A stretch of 64,000 nucleotides of DNA, taken from contig CM062297.1 in assembly GCA_031216915.1 (NCBI GenBank), positions 537,066,971-537,130,970 on the forward strand, read 5' to 3'. The notes under the pieces were generated by a model. That model saw only the letters and a program-made list of their open reading frames with translations. It searched no databases and was not told where the DNA came from. This document shows positions 24,670 through 36,019 of this stretch, in pieces. Position numbers and translations under genes: made by a program. The stretch is from Pictodentalium vernedei (lineage: Eukaryota; Mollusca; Scaphopoda; Dentaliida; Dentaliidae). Position 1 is the first letter of the stretch; each line of letters starts with the position of its first letter.

Positions 24670-25774
24670 GTCTTTTACTACCTTGGCTAACATATTTTCT
24701 CCTTCTCTCATGTCGGCATACCAAACATTTTCTCGCGGTTTACCCAAAGACCTCAGATAGAAAGCCTTGCATTTTCCATTAACTGGCCTAAAAGATACAT
24801 ACTTTTCAAAAACTTTCACTATACATCTGCTTGGATTGCAGAGATTTTCAAAAGCCGTGGTGGACTTCTTTGAAATTTTTCTATGCTGAATCCCTCCGGG
24901 GTTACACTTTGATACATCTTCTGTGTACTTTAGAAACCTATGGCCACTATTTTTATCAATATCTCTCTGAAGCTAAGAATTATCGTCGTATCGAAGGTTG
25001 TAGTGTTCTTTCCCACCCCTTAATGCAAAATTGAGACTGACCAAATACAAAACAGTATTACAAAGTTTGTGAGGATTGTCTGAACCCAGGATACCCTTTT
25101 TCCACATTTGTTCCTCTTCATTTATGGAAATAACTTCAGCTTGTCTTTTAAAAATACCGATACCCTTACATGCCAAATCTTTCATCTTCTTATCTAATAC
25201 ACGGCACATTCCTTCAAATGAGGAATCGTCCAGTAAGGTAAAAAATCTACCGTTTTCCCTCATAAAGTGCTGTAGAGATATCATGATTTCATACAACGTG
25301 TTTCCTCGAAATTCTTCCCCATTCTCTTTTCTAACTTCAAACACGAACCCTCCCACACAATAGTCAAGCATGTCATCATCCATTATCATCAGGTCACCAT
25401 TTATAAATCTTAAATCTGGACGGTCTTGTTGAATTCTCTTGCGGTTACTCACCCAATCCTCGAATGAGTGGACTGCCCACTTTGACTTATCCTCAGTTTT
25501 TTTAGCAAATCTTGATTTGGTTAGAGTTTCTTGTGCCTCGTCAGATATTGGGTTAGCAAACCGACAAGAGGCACCGGCTACTGGTCCTTGGGTTAACGAT
25601 CTGTCGTTCCACAACTTTTTGACATCCCTGGGTTGTGGCGACTTGGCATTGAAAACATTGAAAAAAATATCAGACTCAATGTCAAAATTTGGGATATTTT
25701 CTTCCTGCTGTTTCTCTAAATCCAGTATACTGTTTAAAACACAGTCAGTGTCACTGCCACTTGTATTAACTTGC
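24670..25774 (-). pseudogene. Crypton-like / DUF3504-type coding remnant
   Basis: On the minus strand about 368 codons stay in one frame except for one in-frame TAG (24,973-24,975). The N-terminal part is acidic and unremarkable. After about residue 100 come KSKWAVHSFEDWVSNRKR, TLYEIMISLQHFMRENGR, KGILGSDNPHKLCNTVLYL and LNFALRGGKEHYNLRY; after the stop come CIVKVFEKYVSF, FYLRSLG and VWYADMREGENML. These resemble the DUF3504 domain of Crypton-derived proteins such as the ZMYM2 and QRICH1 C-termini, related to tyrosine recombinases. The C-terminal catalytic part is cut off by repeat DNA. It sits between a family A repeat on one side and the exact 5' end of a family C HINE on the other. It could be a Crypton transposon remnant or a copy of a host gene. 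Confidence is good for the family, low for the origin. Confidence 0.65.
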
Positions 25775-27205
25775 AAAAATGCCGATAGGATCACCGATCC
25801 AATGTCGAGTTGTGACAGCACAAAAGTGGGTTTAGTCATTATCAACTTATCGTCCGGAAACCAATTGTGTAAAATTTACTATGTGAAGGGTCACTGTGAC
25901 CTTGACCTCTGACCTAGTGATTCTGAAATAAATAGGGCTCTTTCTTGCACCAATGTCAACCTACTATTGAAGTTTCATGAACGTAGGTGGAACCATTGTC
26001 AAATTATCATCTGGAAACCGATTGTTTACGATTTATTATGTTCAAGGTCACAGTGACCTTGGTCTTTAACCTAGAGAGTCCAAAATAAATAAGGGTCTTC
26101 TACTCACCTAGGCCAACCTACCTACAAAGTTTCATGAAGGTGGGTCAAACCATTATCAAGTTATCCGGAAACCAATTGCTTACGATTTACTATGTTGAAG
26201 GTCACTGTGCCCTTGATCTTTCACCTAGTGAGTCCAAAATAAATAGGGTTCTTCCTCTCACTGATGCCAACCTACCTATGAAGTTTCATGAACGTGGGTC
26301 GAAACATTATCAAGTTATCATCCGGAAACCAATTGTTTACGATTTACTATATATGTTGAAGGTCACTGTGACCTTGACCTTTCACCTAGCGAGTCCAAAA
26401 TAAATAAGGTTCTTCCTCTAACTAATGCCAACCTAACTATGAAGTTTCATGAACATGGGTCGAACCATTATCAAGTTATCATCCAGAAACCAATTGTTTA
26501 CGATTTACTATGTTGAAGGTCACTGTGACCTTGATCTTTCACCTAGTGAGTCCAAAATAAATAGGATTCTTCCTCTCACTGATGCCAACCTACCTATGAA
26601 GTTTCATGAACATGGGTCGAAACATTATCAAGTTATCATCCGGAAACCAACTGTTTACGATTTACTATATATGTTGAAGGTCACTGTGACCTTGACCTTT
26701 CACCTAGCGAGTCCAAAATAAATAAGGTTCTTCCTCTAACTAATGCCAACCTAACTATGAAGTTTCATGAACATGGGTCGAACCATTATCAAGTTATCAT
26801 CCGGAAACAAATTGTTTTGATTTACTATGTTCAGGGTCACCGTGACCTTGACCTTTGACCTAGGGAGTCCAAAATAAATAGGGTTCTTCCTCTCACAAAG
26901 GCCAAAGTACATATGAAGTTTCATGAATGTGGGTTGAACCGTAGTCAAGTTATCATCTGGAAACCAATTGTTTACAATTTACTATGTTCAAGGTCACTGT
27001 GACCTTGACCTTTGACCAAGCAAGTCCAAAATTAATAGGATTCTTCCTCTTACCGATACCAACCAACTGACGAAGTTTCATGAACATGGGTTGAACCATT
27101 ACCAAGTTATCATCTGGAAACCGATTGTTTATGCCCACCCGCCTGCCCACCCGCCATTCATCAAACTATAAGTAGAGTTTGACTTCGTGACAACTCAACT
27201 GAAAA
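25775..27205 (+). mobile_element. Family C HINE, nearly complete, about 8 core units
   Basis: The 5' end has GGATCACCGATCC and GTCGAGTTGTGAC. Core units of about 158 bp carry a GGTCAnnnTGACC palindrome or a one-off variant near 25,889, 26,046, 26,199, 26,359, 26,518, 26,679, 26,834 and 26,990. The 3' end has CCCACCCGCCTGCCCACC, then GTTTGACTTCGTGACAACTC and a degenerate terminus (CAACTGAAAAGG). The 5' end supplies the first codons of the minus-strand frame running into 24,973-25,774. Confidence 0.75.
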
Positions 27206-27590
27206 GGTACTTTGGGTTAGAAACAAATCATCGTTGCTGGACATATTTTTGGTTTATTTGGATTTGAATTAAATCTTAATGAGAGGCTTTTGGAAATGAA
27301 AACGGCTTTAGGAAATCATCGATTCATCGCAGATCAAAGGTGAGTTATCGATTTTTCTACTCAAGAGTTGCGCATTCGACTTCTTCTATTGTTGTCTGAT
27401 CCTTTCAACTATCCAACTGTTGGATAGATGAAAGAATGCTGCCCGCAGCGGGGATCGCAACAGAGGGAAATTTTTTAAGTAAGATAATGAACTCGTCTTC
27501 GTTGAATCGTTCAGAGAAACCATCCCGTCTTGGGCCTTTTGGCCCTCGGCTGGATGGTTTCTCTCAACGATTCAACTCAGAATCGTTCTT
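27206..27590. other. Unassigned stretch with a strong cruciform
   Basis: Not related to the neighbouring repeats. At 27,502-27,525 and 27,552-27,575 are 24-bp inverted arms (TTGAATCGTTCAGAGAAACC against its complement, one mismatch). The 26-nt loop contains GGGCCTTTTGGCCC. No coding evidence. It may be the core of a palindromic MITE. Confidence 0.5.
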
Positions 27591-28034
27591 TATCCATTAC
27601 ATATTACATACCAAATTTGGTTCAAACCGGACCATTGGTTCAGAAAATAGAAATTTTGGGCGAGGCCAAAAATCTTACCCCTCCCATTACAAAGCCAAAT
27701 ATTGCTTCCTGAACTTCGTTTGAACAAACTTGATTAAACACCTCAAAAGGAAACTCCATAGCAAATATCAAGTCATCGTACACACTGGTTCATGAGAAGA
27801 TTTTAAAAATATTTGAGAGCTTTTTCCCCCACTCCCTCCCTATGGGGCTGGGCATGTTGAGTTGAACAAAAATGCAATGCCCCTTTGGGACCATCACTCA
27901 CACAAACTTTCACTTGAATTGGCCCAGTGGCTTTGGAGGAGAAAACGAAAGCATGGTGTTGACGGCGGACGGATGGACCGCGGACGGAGAGCGATGAGAT
28001 TAGCTCAGCTTGACTTTGTCAAGATGAGCTAAAA
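27591..28034 (+). repeat. Family A HINE, 3' end
   Basis: Distal block ending in GGACGGATGGACCGCGGACGG and a hairpin-like end (AGCTCAGCTTGACTTTGTC, then AAGATGAGCTAAAAA). The terminus is closer to family B (GTCAAGTTGAGCTAAAA) than to other A copies, so this is a hybrid of A body and B-like end. Confidence 0.55.
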
Positions 28035-29092
28035 ACTCATTTCTGGATTTGGGTCCAAAATTTCTAAGTCTGGACCGGGACCCCAAATTTTCAGCCTAAA
28101 TATGAACCCAGGAACTTGGCTTGAACAAACTTGAATCTCACCCCATAAGAATGCTGCATACCAAATATCAAAACATTCTTCGTGGTAGATCTGAAGAAGA
28201 AGATTTTTAGAGAATATTCCTCATACTGCACTAATTTGAACATTTGGGCTCCCATAGGGAACCCAAATATGGACCGAGGGATTTGATTTCAACAGATATG
28301 TGAATCAATGTTCCAAGGATGTTATATGTAAAATATGAAAGCTTTTGGAGCAGTGGTTTGGAAGCAAACGATTCTTTAATTTTTTCCTATTGCCCAGTGT
28401 TAAAAAATGCTAACAAAGTCCTGAAAAAGTACCTTATGACAAAACTGATGGCAATTTTTTTTTTATTTTTTACCATTCCTTTCTGTTGGTCCCAAGGAAG
28501 CCTCACACCAAATAAAAATTCTCAGTGCCATGCAGTTTTGGAGATATGGACGTTTTTGTTTTTTCTATTTTTGGCTCCTGAGGTTCCCACAGGGCTGCAT
28601 GAAAATTTTTTTTGCATAAATCAAGTACTTATAACCCAATAATACCTCAAATTAAATTTGGTTCAAATTGGTCTCTCGGTTCAGAAAATAGAAATTCTGG
28701 GCGGGGCAAAAATTCTTGCCCCTCTCAGAACAAAGGCATATATTGCCCGTCAAACTTCTCTTGAACAAACTTGAGTCAACACCGCAAATGGAAGCAGCAT
28801 ACCAAATATCATTTCTCTGCTATGGCTGGTTCATGAGAAGAAGATTTTTTAAAATTTTGTGCATTTTGGCCCCACCCCACTCCACAATATGAGCAGAAAT
28901 CCAATTTGAAGAAAAACCCAAATACCCCAATATAACCGCTACTCGTGTCAATTTTCATTGAACTGCAGCCAGTGGCTTGGGAGAAAATGACCCAAATACG
29001 ACCTTCACGACATACGACAGACGAGAAACGACGGCCGACAGACAAAAAGTGATCAGAATAGCTCACCCTGACTTTCAGTCAGGTGAGCTAAT
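28035..29092 (+). repeat. Family A HINE, core and 3' end
   Basis: It begins in the A-family 'tttctggatttgggtccaaaatttctaagtc' block, holds one core unit, then the distal block and the hairpin CTCACCCTGACTTTCAGTC with GGTGAGCTAATAAGG at 29,062-29,092. It ends inside a family C unit that continues at 29,093. Confidence 0.6.
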
Positions 29093-29250
29093 AAGGTTCT
29101 TCCTCTCATGAAGGCCAACCTATGTATGAAGTTTCATGAATGTGGGTTGAACCATAGTCAAGTTATCATCCGGAAACCAATTGTCTACGATTTACTATGT
29201 TCAAGGTCACTGTGACCTTTACCTTTGACCTAACGAGTCCAACTAAACTT
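29093..29250 (+). repeat. Family C HINE core fragment
   Basis: One unit with AAGGTCACTGTGACCTTT at 29,206, continuing the 'ttcttcctctcatgaaggccaacct' phrase. It is an insertion target of the family A copy to its left. Confidence 0.6.
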
Positions 29251-29656
29251 CAGCAGTTATAGTACTAGAAGAACAATGAATGGGAATTTTGTCATCCACA
29301 GCGCAAGAACGCAATATCATTCATTATGTCATGATCTTCATTCATAAATTAATTCACAGACGCTGAATGATTGTCAAAACAGATGCCACTAGAATCTGGA
29401 AAAGGAGGAATATTGTAAGATAAACTGGTTATTACCACCATGCGAGTTTCCAAGATGGTGTATTGGAAGTTTTTACCTTGCCTGGTTTACTGAAGTCTTG
29501 ACCTCTCCTCTGGGTCATATATCGACTCGTCCTTACAGACTCAATGATATAGACCCTGAGATGAGATTTCGACTTCAGTACAACATTTTGGAAACCCACT
29601 TGTGGTAATAAACTATATACATCTCAAAAGTCCAACCAGGGCTATAACCCTGTAAA
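29251..29656. other. No gene seen
   Basis: Unassigned AT-rich sequence. An imperfect inverted repeat (about 29,493-29,530 with 29,540-29,577) is visible. Nothing else supported. Confidence 0.35.
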
Positions 29657-31460
29657 TGAAAGTGTCAATGGCACTGTAGCTCAACTTGTCAAGACATGTA
29701 CATGTATAGTATGTGACACAGCAATGACAAACATCTAGGTAATGACCTGATAACAAACATACAAAGTATTGTTAATGGTCTGTACATAAATACTGACCGT
29801 AGCCTGTAACAAATGTATAGGTAAAGTATTGTAAAGGTGGGTGACAGTCAGATGCTAAACTAGAAAAGAAATCTTTGAGTCCCAGAGTGGGTCTGACTGA
29901 ACCCCAAAATATTTGTTCTCATATCACAGTGATAACAAAGGCACCCCAAAACACACTCATTCGTGTCCCAAGGTGAAAACAAAGGTACCCAAGAAGTTTC
30001 GTGAAGATCAGTTCATAAATACGAGCTGTATAGAAGTTGTGACAAAAAACTGATTGGACCTAATTTCGGTACAAAATGGCCACTGGCAGCCATCTTGAAT
30101 TTTGGACCGCACTCAGAAACACTCGTTCTCGTGCCAAGGTGATAACAAAGGTACCCAAGAAGTTTTGTGAAGATCGGTTGATAAATACAGCCTCTAGCCC
30201 AAGCCGTATTGACATGTGCACTTACAGTGTATAAGTAGCACTAAATAAATCAAAATTCATCTAATTTGCATAATTTCTGCACGAGAAAAAAACCCATACT
30301 ATATGTGATGTATTCCATTTTACTAAAACATTCATACAAATATTTATTCAAATCAGAACTTTCATACAAAAGTTCTGTGCAAAAGACTGATTGCACTAAT
30401 TTTGGTACAAAATAGCTGCTGGTGGCCATCTTGAATTCTGGACCACACCCAAAAACACTCGTTCTCATCCCACGGTGATAACAAAGGTACCCAAGAAGTT
30501 TCATAAAGATCGGTTCATAAATACGGCCTCTAGCCTGAGCCATATAGAAGTTGTGTACAAAAAACTGATTAGACCTAATTTCGGTACAAAATGGCCACTG
30601 GCAGCCATCTTGAATTTTGGACCGCACTCAGAAACACTCGTTCTCGTCCCAAGGTGATAACAGAGGTACCCAAGAAGTTTCGTGAAGATCGGTTGATAAA
30701 TACAGCCTCTAGCCCGAGCCGTATTGACATGTGTACTTTCTGTGTGTAAGTAGCACTGAAAAAATCAAAGTTCATCTAATTTGCATAATTTCTGCACGAG
30801 AAAAAAACCCGTATTATATGTGATGTATCCCATGGTACTAAACATTCATGTAAAAAATTATTCAAATCAGAGCTTTCATGTGGAAGTTCTGCACAAAAAT
30901 CTGATTGCCCCTAATTTGAACAAAATGGCTGCCAGCGGCCATCTTGAATTTCAGACCAGACCCAGAAACACTCGTTCTCGTCCCACGGTGATAACAAAGG
31001 TACCCAAGAAGTTTCGTAAAGATCGGTTCATAAATGCGGCCTCTAGCCCGAGCCGTATTGGCATTTGCACTGACAGTGCTGAAAGTAACACTAAATAAAT
31101 CAAAGTTAGTCTAATTTGCATAATTTAAGCACAAGAAAAAAACCTGTATGATATGAAATGTATCTCATGGTACTATATTCATACAAAAAATTATTCAAAT
31201 CAGAGCTATATGGAGTTCTGTACAAAAAACAGATTTCTGCATCGTCGGTACAAAATGGCGGCTGGCAGCCATCTTGAATTTCGGACTGCACCCAAAAACA
31301 CTCGTTCTTGTCCCACAGTCATAACAAAGGTACACAAGAAGTTTCGTAAAGATCGGTTCATAAATACGGCCTCTAGTCCGAGCCGTATCCAATTGTTGAC
31401 GTATGGACAGACGGGCCATGACAAAAACTCAAATTTGGCTTCGCCAAAGTTGAGCTAAAA
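29657..31460 (+). mobile_element. Family B HINE, complete, twin of 16,876-18,727
   Basis: Same 5' end (TGAAAGTGTCAATGGCAC, AGCTCAACTTG), same roughly 345-bp core and same 3' end (TTGGCTTCGCCAAAGTTGAG then CTAAAA) as the copy in the LINE. It contains AAAATGGCGGCTGGCAGCC at about 31,252, a paired YY1-like arrangement. Flanks are A-runs on both sides, consistent with insertion at TT. Confidence 0.8.
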
Positions 31461-32500
31461 ATGTTACTACATTTCAACAAGAGCAAAAACTCTCATAAGA
31501 ATGAGTAGACACATCCCACCCTATGTGCGTAGACTTTCTTGAATGCACATCTTTCATCATATCAAAGAATATTCAAATTGGGTTATCGATAGTTGAGTTA
31601 CGACATTTACAACATAAAAAGTTTGCAAGGACACAAAATCTCTCTGTATTTCAGATTCTAAAAAGTACTGAAAATTGGGTAAGAATTGAAAGGATGAAGC
31701 CCACCTTGTGGCATTAGCCTGTCCTTCATTCTTGTCTACCATCATACCAAACGACATACAAATAGGACTATTAATGATTGTACAGATGTTATGGGAGTAC
31801 TGACATATAGACAGAGTTCTCACCTATATCCCTTGAGATCTGCTAATCAGAGATTGGGGGGTGGGGGGGGGGGGGTGGGATAACAAGTCTTGTATTATGA
31901 GAACTTTGGGTTTGATCGATAACCCTACCCCTTCTCCTACCCTGGTCCCAATTGGGACCTTTTCTCAACCCCACAACCTGATATGATGATTTGAATTGTA
32001 ACTCAAGCTGTGTGGCCACAGACCTAAAATTAGGGTCATTAGCTAAAATAAAGACTCACAAGGCATTTTTTTGTGTAGACAAATTGATGAACTTGCTAAA
32101 ACAGTATACCCCCAAACTGTGTTTAGGTGGTTTAACCAACTTTTGTTTGGGTTGGATGGTGAGGATGTGTATAACTGACATCTATGTATTTTAAAATGAA
32201 TGAATATCATTGTAAAGGTTAAATATCTCTTATGGACCTCTTCAGCAGGTGGGCTTTTTTATAAAGTTCAGTATACATTTTAGGATAATCTGAGATATTA
32301 TTAAATGGCTGCTCATATGGGCAGGCCGTATTATGGTATGGAAATGTCTGTTCATCTGTCCAGGCTTAGCAGAGGTACATTGTGGGGTTTACAATTTAGG
32401 GTCAGTGGTAGTTGTGGGGCTGGGTTAGTACAGTGGCCACTTGTGGGGTTATTTTTTGCACTGGTGGGTTAATTTTTTTACCTTGCTGGGGTTAGGGTTT
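31461..32500. other. Unassigned, with a G-run
   Basis: Similar in part to 12,745-13,060. A G-rich run lies at about 31,855-31,879. The open frame at 31,557-31,823 (minus) and others show no recognisable motif. Confidence 0.35.
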
Positions 32501-32519
32501 AATATGGGAAAAAACCCAC

Positions 32520-33900
32520 AAGTAAGAATGTGTAAGAATGTCCATCCATCTGTCCGTCAACTTTTGTTTGTCCACGCAATAACCAGCATCAATGTCTGTC
32601 CGTCCATCCATCTGTTAAATTTTGTTTGTCCACATGATATGGCAGGCATCTTGGATTTTCTGGGACTTTTGATTGTCCACGCGATAACTTGAAAACTTTT
32701 GATCCAACAGATACTTCTTTTTCATGGTTGATTAAGCATGACTAGAGGATGGTTCCTTTCGATAACCAGCATTCTGGCCTATCCAATATGGCTACCATAG
32801 CAGCCATCTTGGATTTTCAGGGACTTTTGATTGTCCATGTGATAATCCAACAGATACTGTTTTTATGGTTGATTAGTCATGACAAGAGGATGGTTCCTTT
32901 CGATAACCAGCATCAATGTCTGTCCATCCATCCAACTGTTAAATTTTGTTTGTCCACATGATAACTTGAAAACAATACATCCAACACATACTGTTTCTTT
33001 ATGGTTGATTAGTCATGACTAGAGGACGGTTCCTTTCAATAACCAGCATTCTGGCATATCCAATATGGCCACCATGGCAGCCATCTTGGATTTTCAGGGA
33101 CTTTTGATTGTTCACGCGGTAACTTGAAAATTGTACATACTGCTTTTTTTATGGTTGATTAAGCATGACTAGAGGATGGTTCCTTTCGATAACCAGCATT
33201 CTGGCATATCCAATATGGCCACCATGGCAGCCATCTTGGATTTTCAGGAACTTTTGATTGTCCATGTGATAATCCAATAGATACTGCTTTTTTATGGTTG
33301 ATTAGTCATGACTAGAGGATGGTTCCTTTCGATAACCAGCATCAATGTCTGTCCGTCCGTTAACTTTTGTTTGTCCACGTGATAACTTGAAAACAATACA
33401 TCCAACAGATACTGTTTTTTATGGTTGATTAGTCATGACTAGAGGATGGTTCCTTTCGATAATCAGCGTTCTGGCATATCCAATATGGCCACCATGGCAG
33501 CCATCTTGGATTTTCAGGGACTTTGATTGTTCACGTGATAATCCAACAGATACTGTTTTTTATGGTTGATTAGTCCTGACTAAGATAATCCAACAGTTAC
33601 GGGTTATTTATGGTTGATTAGTCATGACTAGAGGACCCTTCCTTTCGATAACCAGCGTTCTGGCATATCCAATATGGACACAATGGCAGTCATCTTGGAT
33701 TTTCCATGCGATAACTTGAAAACTATACATCCAACAGATACTGTTTTTATGGTTGAATAATCATGACTGGAGCATGTCTCCTTTCGATTACCAGCATACT
33801 GACATGTCCAATATGGCTGTCATGGAAGCCATCTTGGATTTTTGGTAACTTTGATTCTCCACGCAATAACTTGAAAACAATATATTCAACTTTAATGGGT
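32520..33900. repeat. Family F tandem array, about 9 units
   Basis: The landmark 'ggttgatta' recurs near 32,724, 32,869, 33,003, 33,153, 33,296, 33,423, 33,563, 33,613 and 33,752 (unit about 130-150 bp). Each unit holds 'ccaatatggccaccatggca' and 'gccatcttggatttt'. GTCC/CATCC-type patches lie at the left end (32,540-32,610), which would fit an element in reverse orientation; no clear hairpin terminus was found. Confidence 0.6.
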
Positions 33901-34348
33901 CGTAAGCCAGGAATGTACAATTATTTTTTGTCCAACTAAAAATTTCTTCACAAGTGCAATTTTTTCATAGGTGGCCGTATATTGATCCACCGTCTTGCGG
34001 TGCACTTGTCAAATGTATAATCTGAGATATTATCAAATGGATAATCTGAGATATTAAACGGTTTACTTGTGTTAAACCAAACCTATAAACAAATGTTCCT
34101 TCACATCCATGTCCCAACACATCTTTTGGATCGTAAAATATTTTTCCAACTTGAGAAAAATTTTCTGGAACATCTGCAATATGAAACAAAATAAATAAAT
34201 CAAATTTGCTGATATACAGAAAATAAACAATTTTTAAAGCCCCGAAACATGTATCCTCACAGGAAATTACAAAGGAAACAAACACACAAAAATAAAATTA
34301 AATAAAATATTGTGGCAAATCAACAGAGATTTAACTATACTTCATATA
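33901..34348. other. No gene seen
   Basis: AT-rich sequence with a short duplicated phrase (aatgtataatctgagatatta, about 34,012-34,060). The open frame at 33,965-34,285 has no recognisable motif. Confidence 0.35.
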
Positions 34349-35887
34349 CTACTCAAAGTTTGCTAAGTACCAAGTATATACAACTACCTGTTTTACGTTT
34401 TAGTTGAAATAATGTTATGAAAAGTGGATATATTTTTTATTTAATCATATCTTTAATGATTTAAGTACAGAAATTAAGATTTAGTTTGTGTCTGACATTA
34501 TTTTTTAGCTTTTGAATATGATAAACATGGAAAATGTTTCTTCTTGGTAAAAAGTTGACAGAGCAAACTGGTATGGGTTCAATATCGAGTATGAGACCCA
34601 TTACTGTTAATTACAGCTTGACAACGCCTTCTCATGCTCTCAATCAGGTTCCTGATGGTCCTTTGTGGGATGTTGTTCCATTCTTGGACCAGCATGGCAC
34701 CAAGCTCCTAAACACTTCTTGGCTGGACTGGACGGGCTGAAATTGCAAGCTGCAACTCATTCCAGACATGTTCGATTGGATTGAGGTCAGGGGATCTTGC
34801 TGGCCAGTCCATATGCTCAATCCCCTCCCTCTGTCGGTACTCCCGGACAGCATAGGCAACATGAGGACAGGCATTATCATTCATTAGAATGAATCTATCA
34901 CCCAATACATCTGCATACAATCTGACGTGGGCATCCAGGATCTCTTCAGTATACTGCTGTGCAGTCAATGTAGAATGGTCAAGGACACAGAGCTCTGTAT
35001 GTCCATTCCAGCTGATGCAGCCCCAGACCATTACTGACCCTCCACCATAGCGGTCATGCTCAGCAATGTTGGCTGCAATCGCTCTCCTGATCTTATCCAT
35101 ACCCTAGTACGCCTATCTGTGTAGTCTAGGCAGTACCTTGACTCATCTGAAAAAAGAACAGGTCACCAATCTTCTCTGGTCCATCCAACATGGTTCATGG
35201 CCCATTCATATTGTGCCTGGCGGTGGTTCTGGGACAGCGGAATGCAAATACATGGTCTTCTCGGTCGGAGACCACCTTCGTGCAACCTTGCCCAGATAGT
35301 CTGCGTCAAAACATTTATCCCAGATGCATTCGGAAGGTCACTACAAAGCTGGGTTGCTGTTGCAAAGCGGTTCCTACGGGCCTGAATGATCAAAAACCGG
35401 TCTTCAGCTGCAGATATTGCCCTGTCTCTGCCACTACCATGCCGTCTTACTGGTGTGAAATACTGCTGAAATCTTGCCCAGGCTCTGGTGATCACTGAAT
35501 GGTGCACACCAATGGCTTTACCAACCTGACGATGGGTAGCCCCTTGCTACCATACAGCCTGCTACATTGCTGCTTCAGCCAAATGTCTTCTTACATTTGC
35601 AATCGCCATATTCAATCATTAAATCACAAAGGTTCATGTTGAAATGAAGATTGAATACCCTACACATGTCATGTACATGTAGACAGTACACGAAAACATC
35701 ATGAAAATCAAGGTGTACATGCTTTCCATGACTGTCATGAAAAGTCTGCCTGTCAAGAGAGCTAATGTAAACACAGGGGACCACCTCAATACATTCCTCA
35801 ATCATATCCACCTAGATTATCGCAAATACGTCAAGCAAATTTCACAATGATGTGTCAAATATTTGGTACTAAGCAAACTTTGAGTAG
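34349..35887 (-). mobile_element. Tc1/mariner transposon with both ends intact
   Basis: Inverted ends of about 25 bp (CTACTCAAAGTTTGCT then A/T then AGTACCAA, one mismatch) lie at 34,349-34,373 and 35,863-35,887. Each is bordered by TA (34,347-34,348 and 35,888-35,889), the Tc1/mariner target. The element is about 1.54 kb, normal for Tc1. The transposase inside is broken (see next entry), so any movement would need a transposase supplied in trans. Confidence 0.9.
34708..35609 (-). pseudogene. Tc1-type DD34E transposase, inactivated
   Basis: Minus strand, about 300 codons. The N-terminus MAIANVRRHLAEAAM is followed by helix-turn-helix DNA-binding parts (THRQVGKAIGVHHSVITRAW) and the catalytic region: LFSDES (first D), GGGSVMVWGCIS, NDNACPHVA (second D) and DWPARSPDLNPIEHVWNEL (E, 34 residues after the second D, hence DD34E). 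Breaks: two stops in the N-terminal part (after EAAM and after QAVW), a stop before PVLFSDES, and a frame change near MDKIRRA. The start is chosen by similarity to the short N-termini of the family. An ordinary member would be about 330-345 residues. Confidence 0.85.
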
Positions 35888-36019
35888 TATAGTAGAAAAT
35901 GAATATTACACCAGACTGTCATTTGTGTGAAACACATAATAGGGTGTATCTCCGCCTGTGTACTTGTGATTTTGACTGAAAACATCATGTTAAAAAACAT
36001 TAAAGATGTTGCAGTCAGG

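Noticed and set aside
26134-27150. Repeated 65-90-codon ORFs on both strands
   Set aside because: Family C units; no start, stop or composition evidence of a gene.
32400-32510. Telomere-like GGGTTAGGGTT phrase
   Set aside because: Only one or two imperfect units (TTAGGGTTT near 32,495) without a tandem run.
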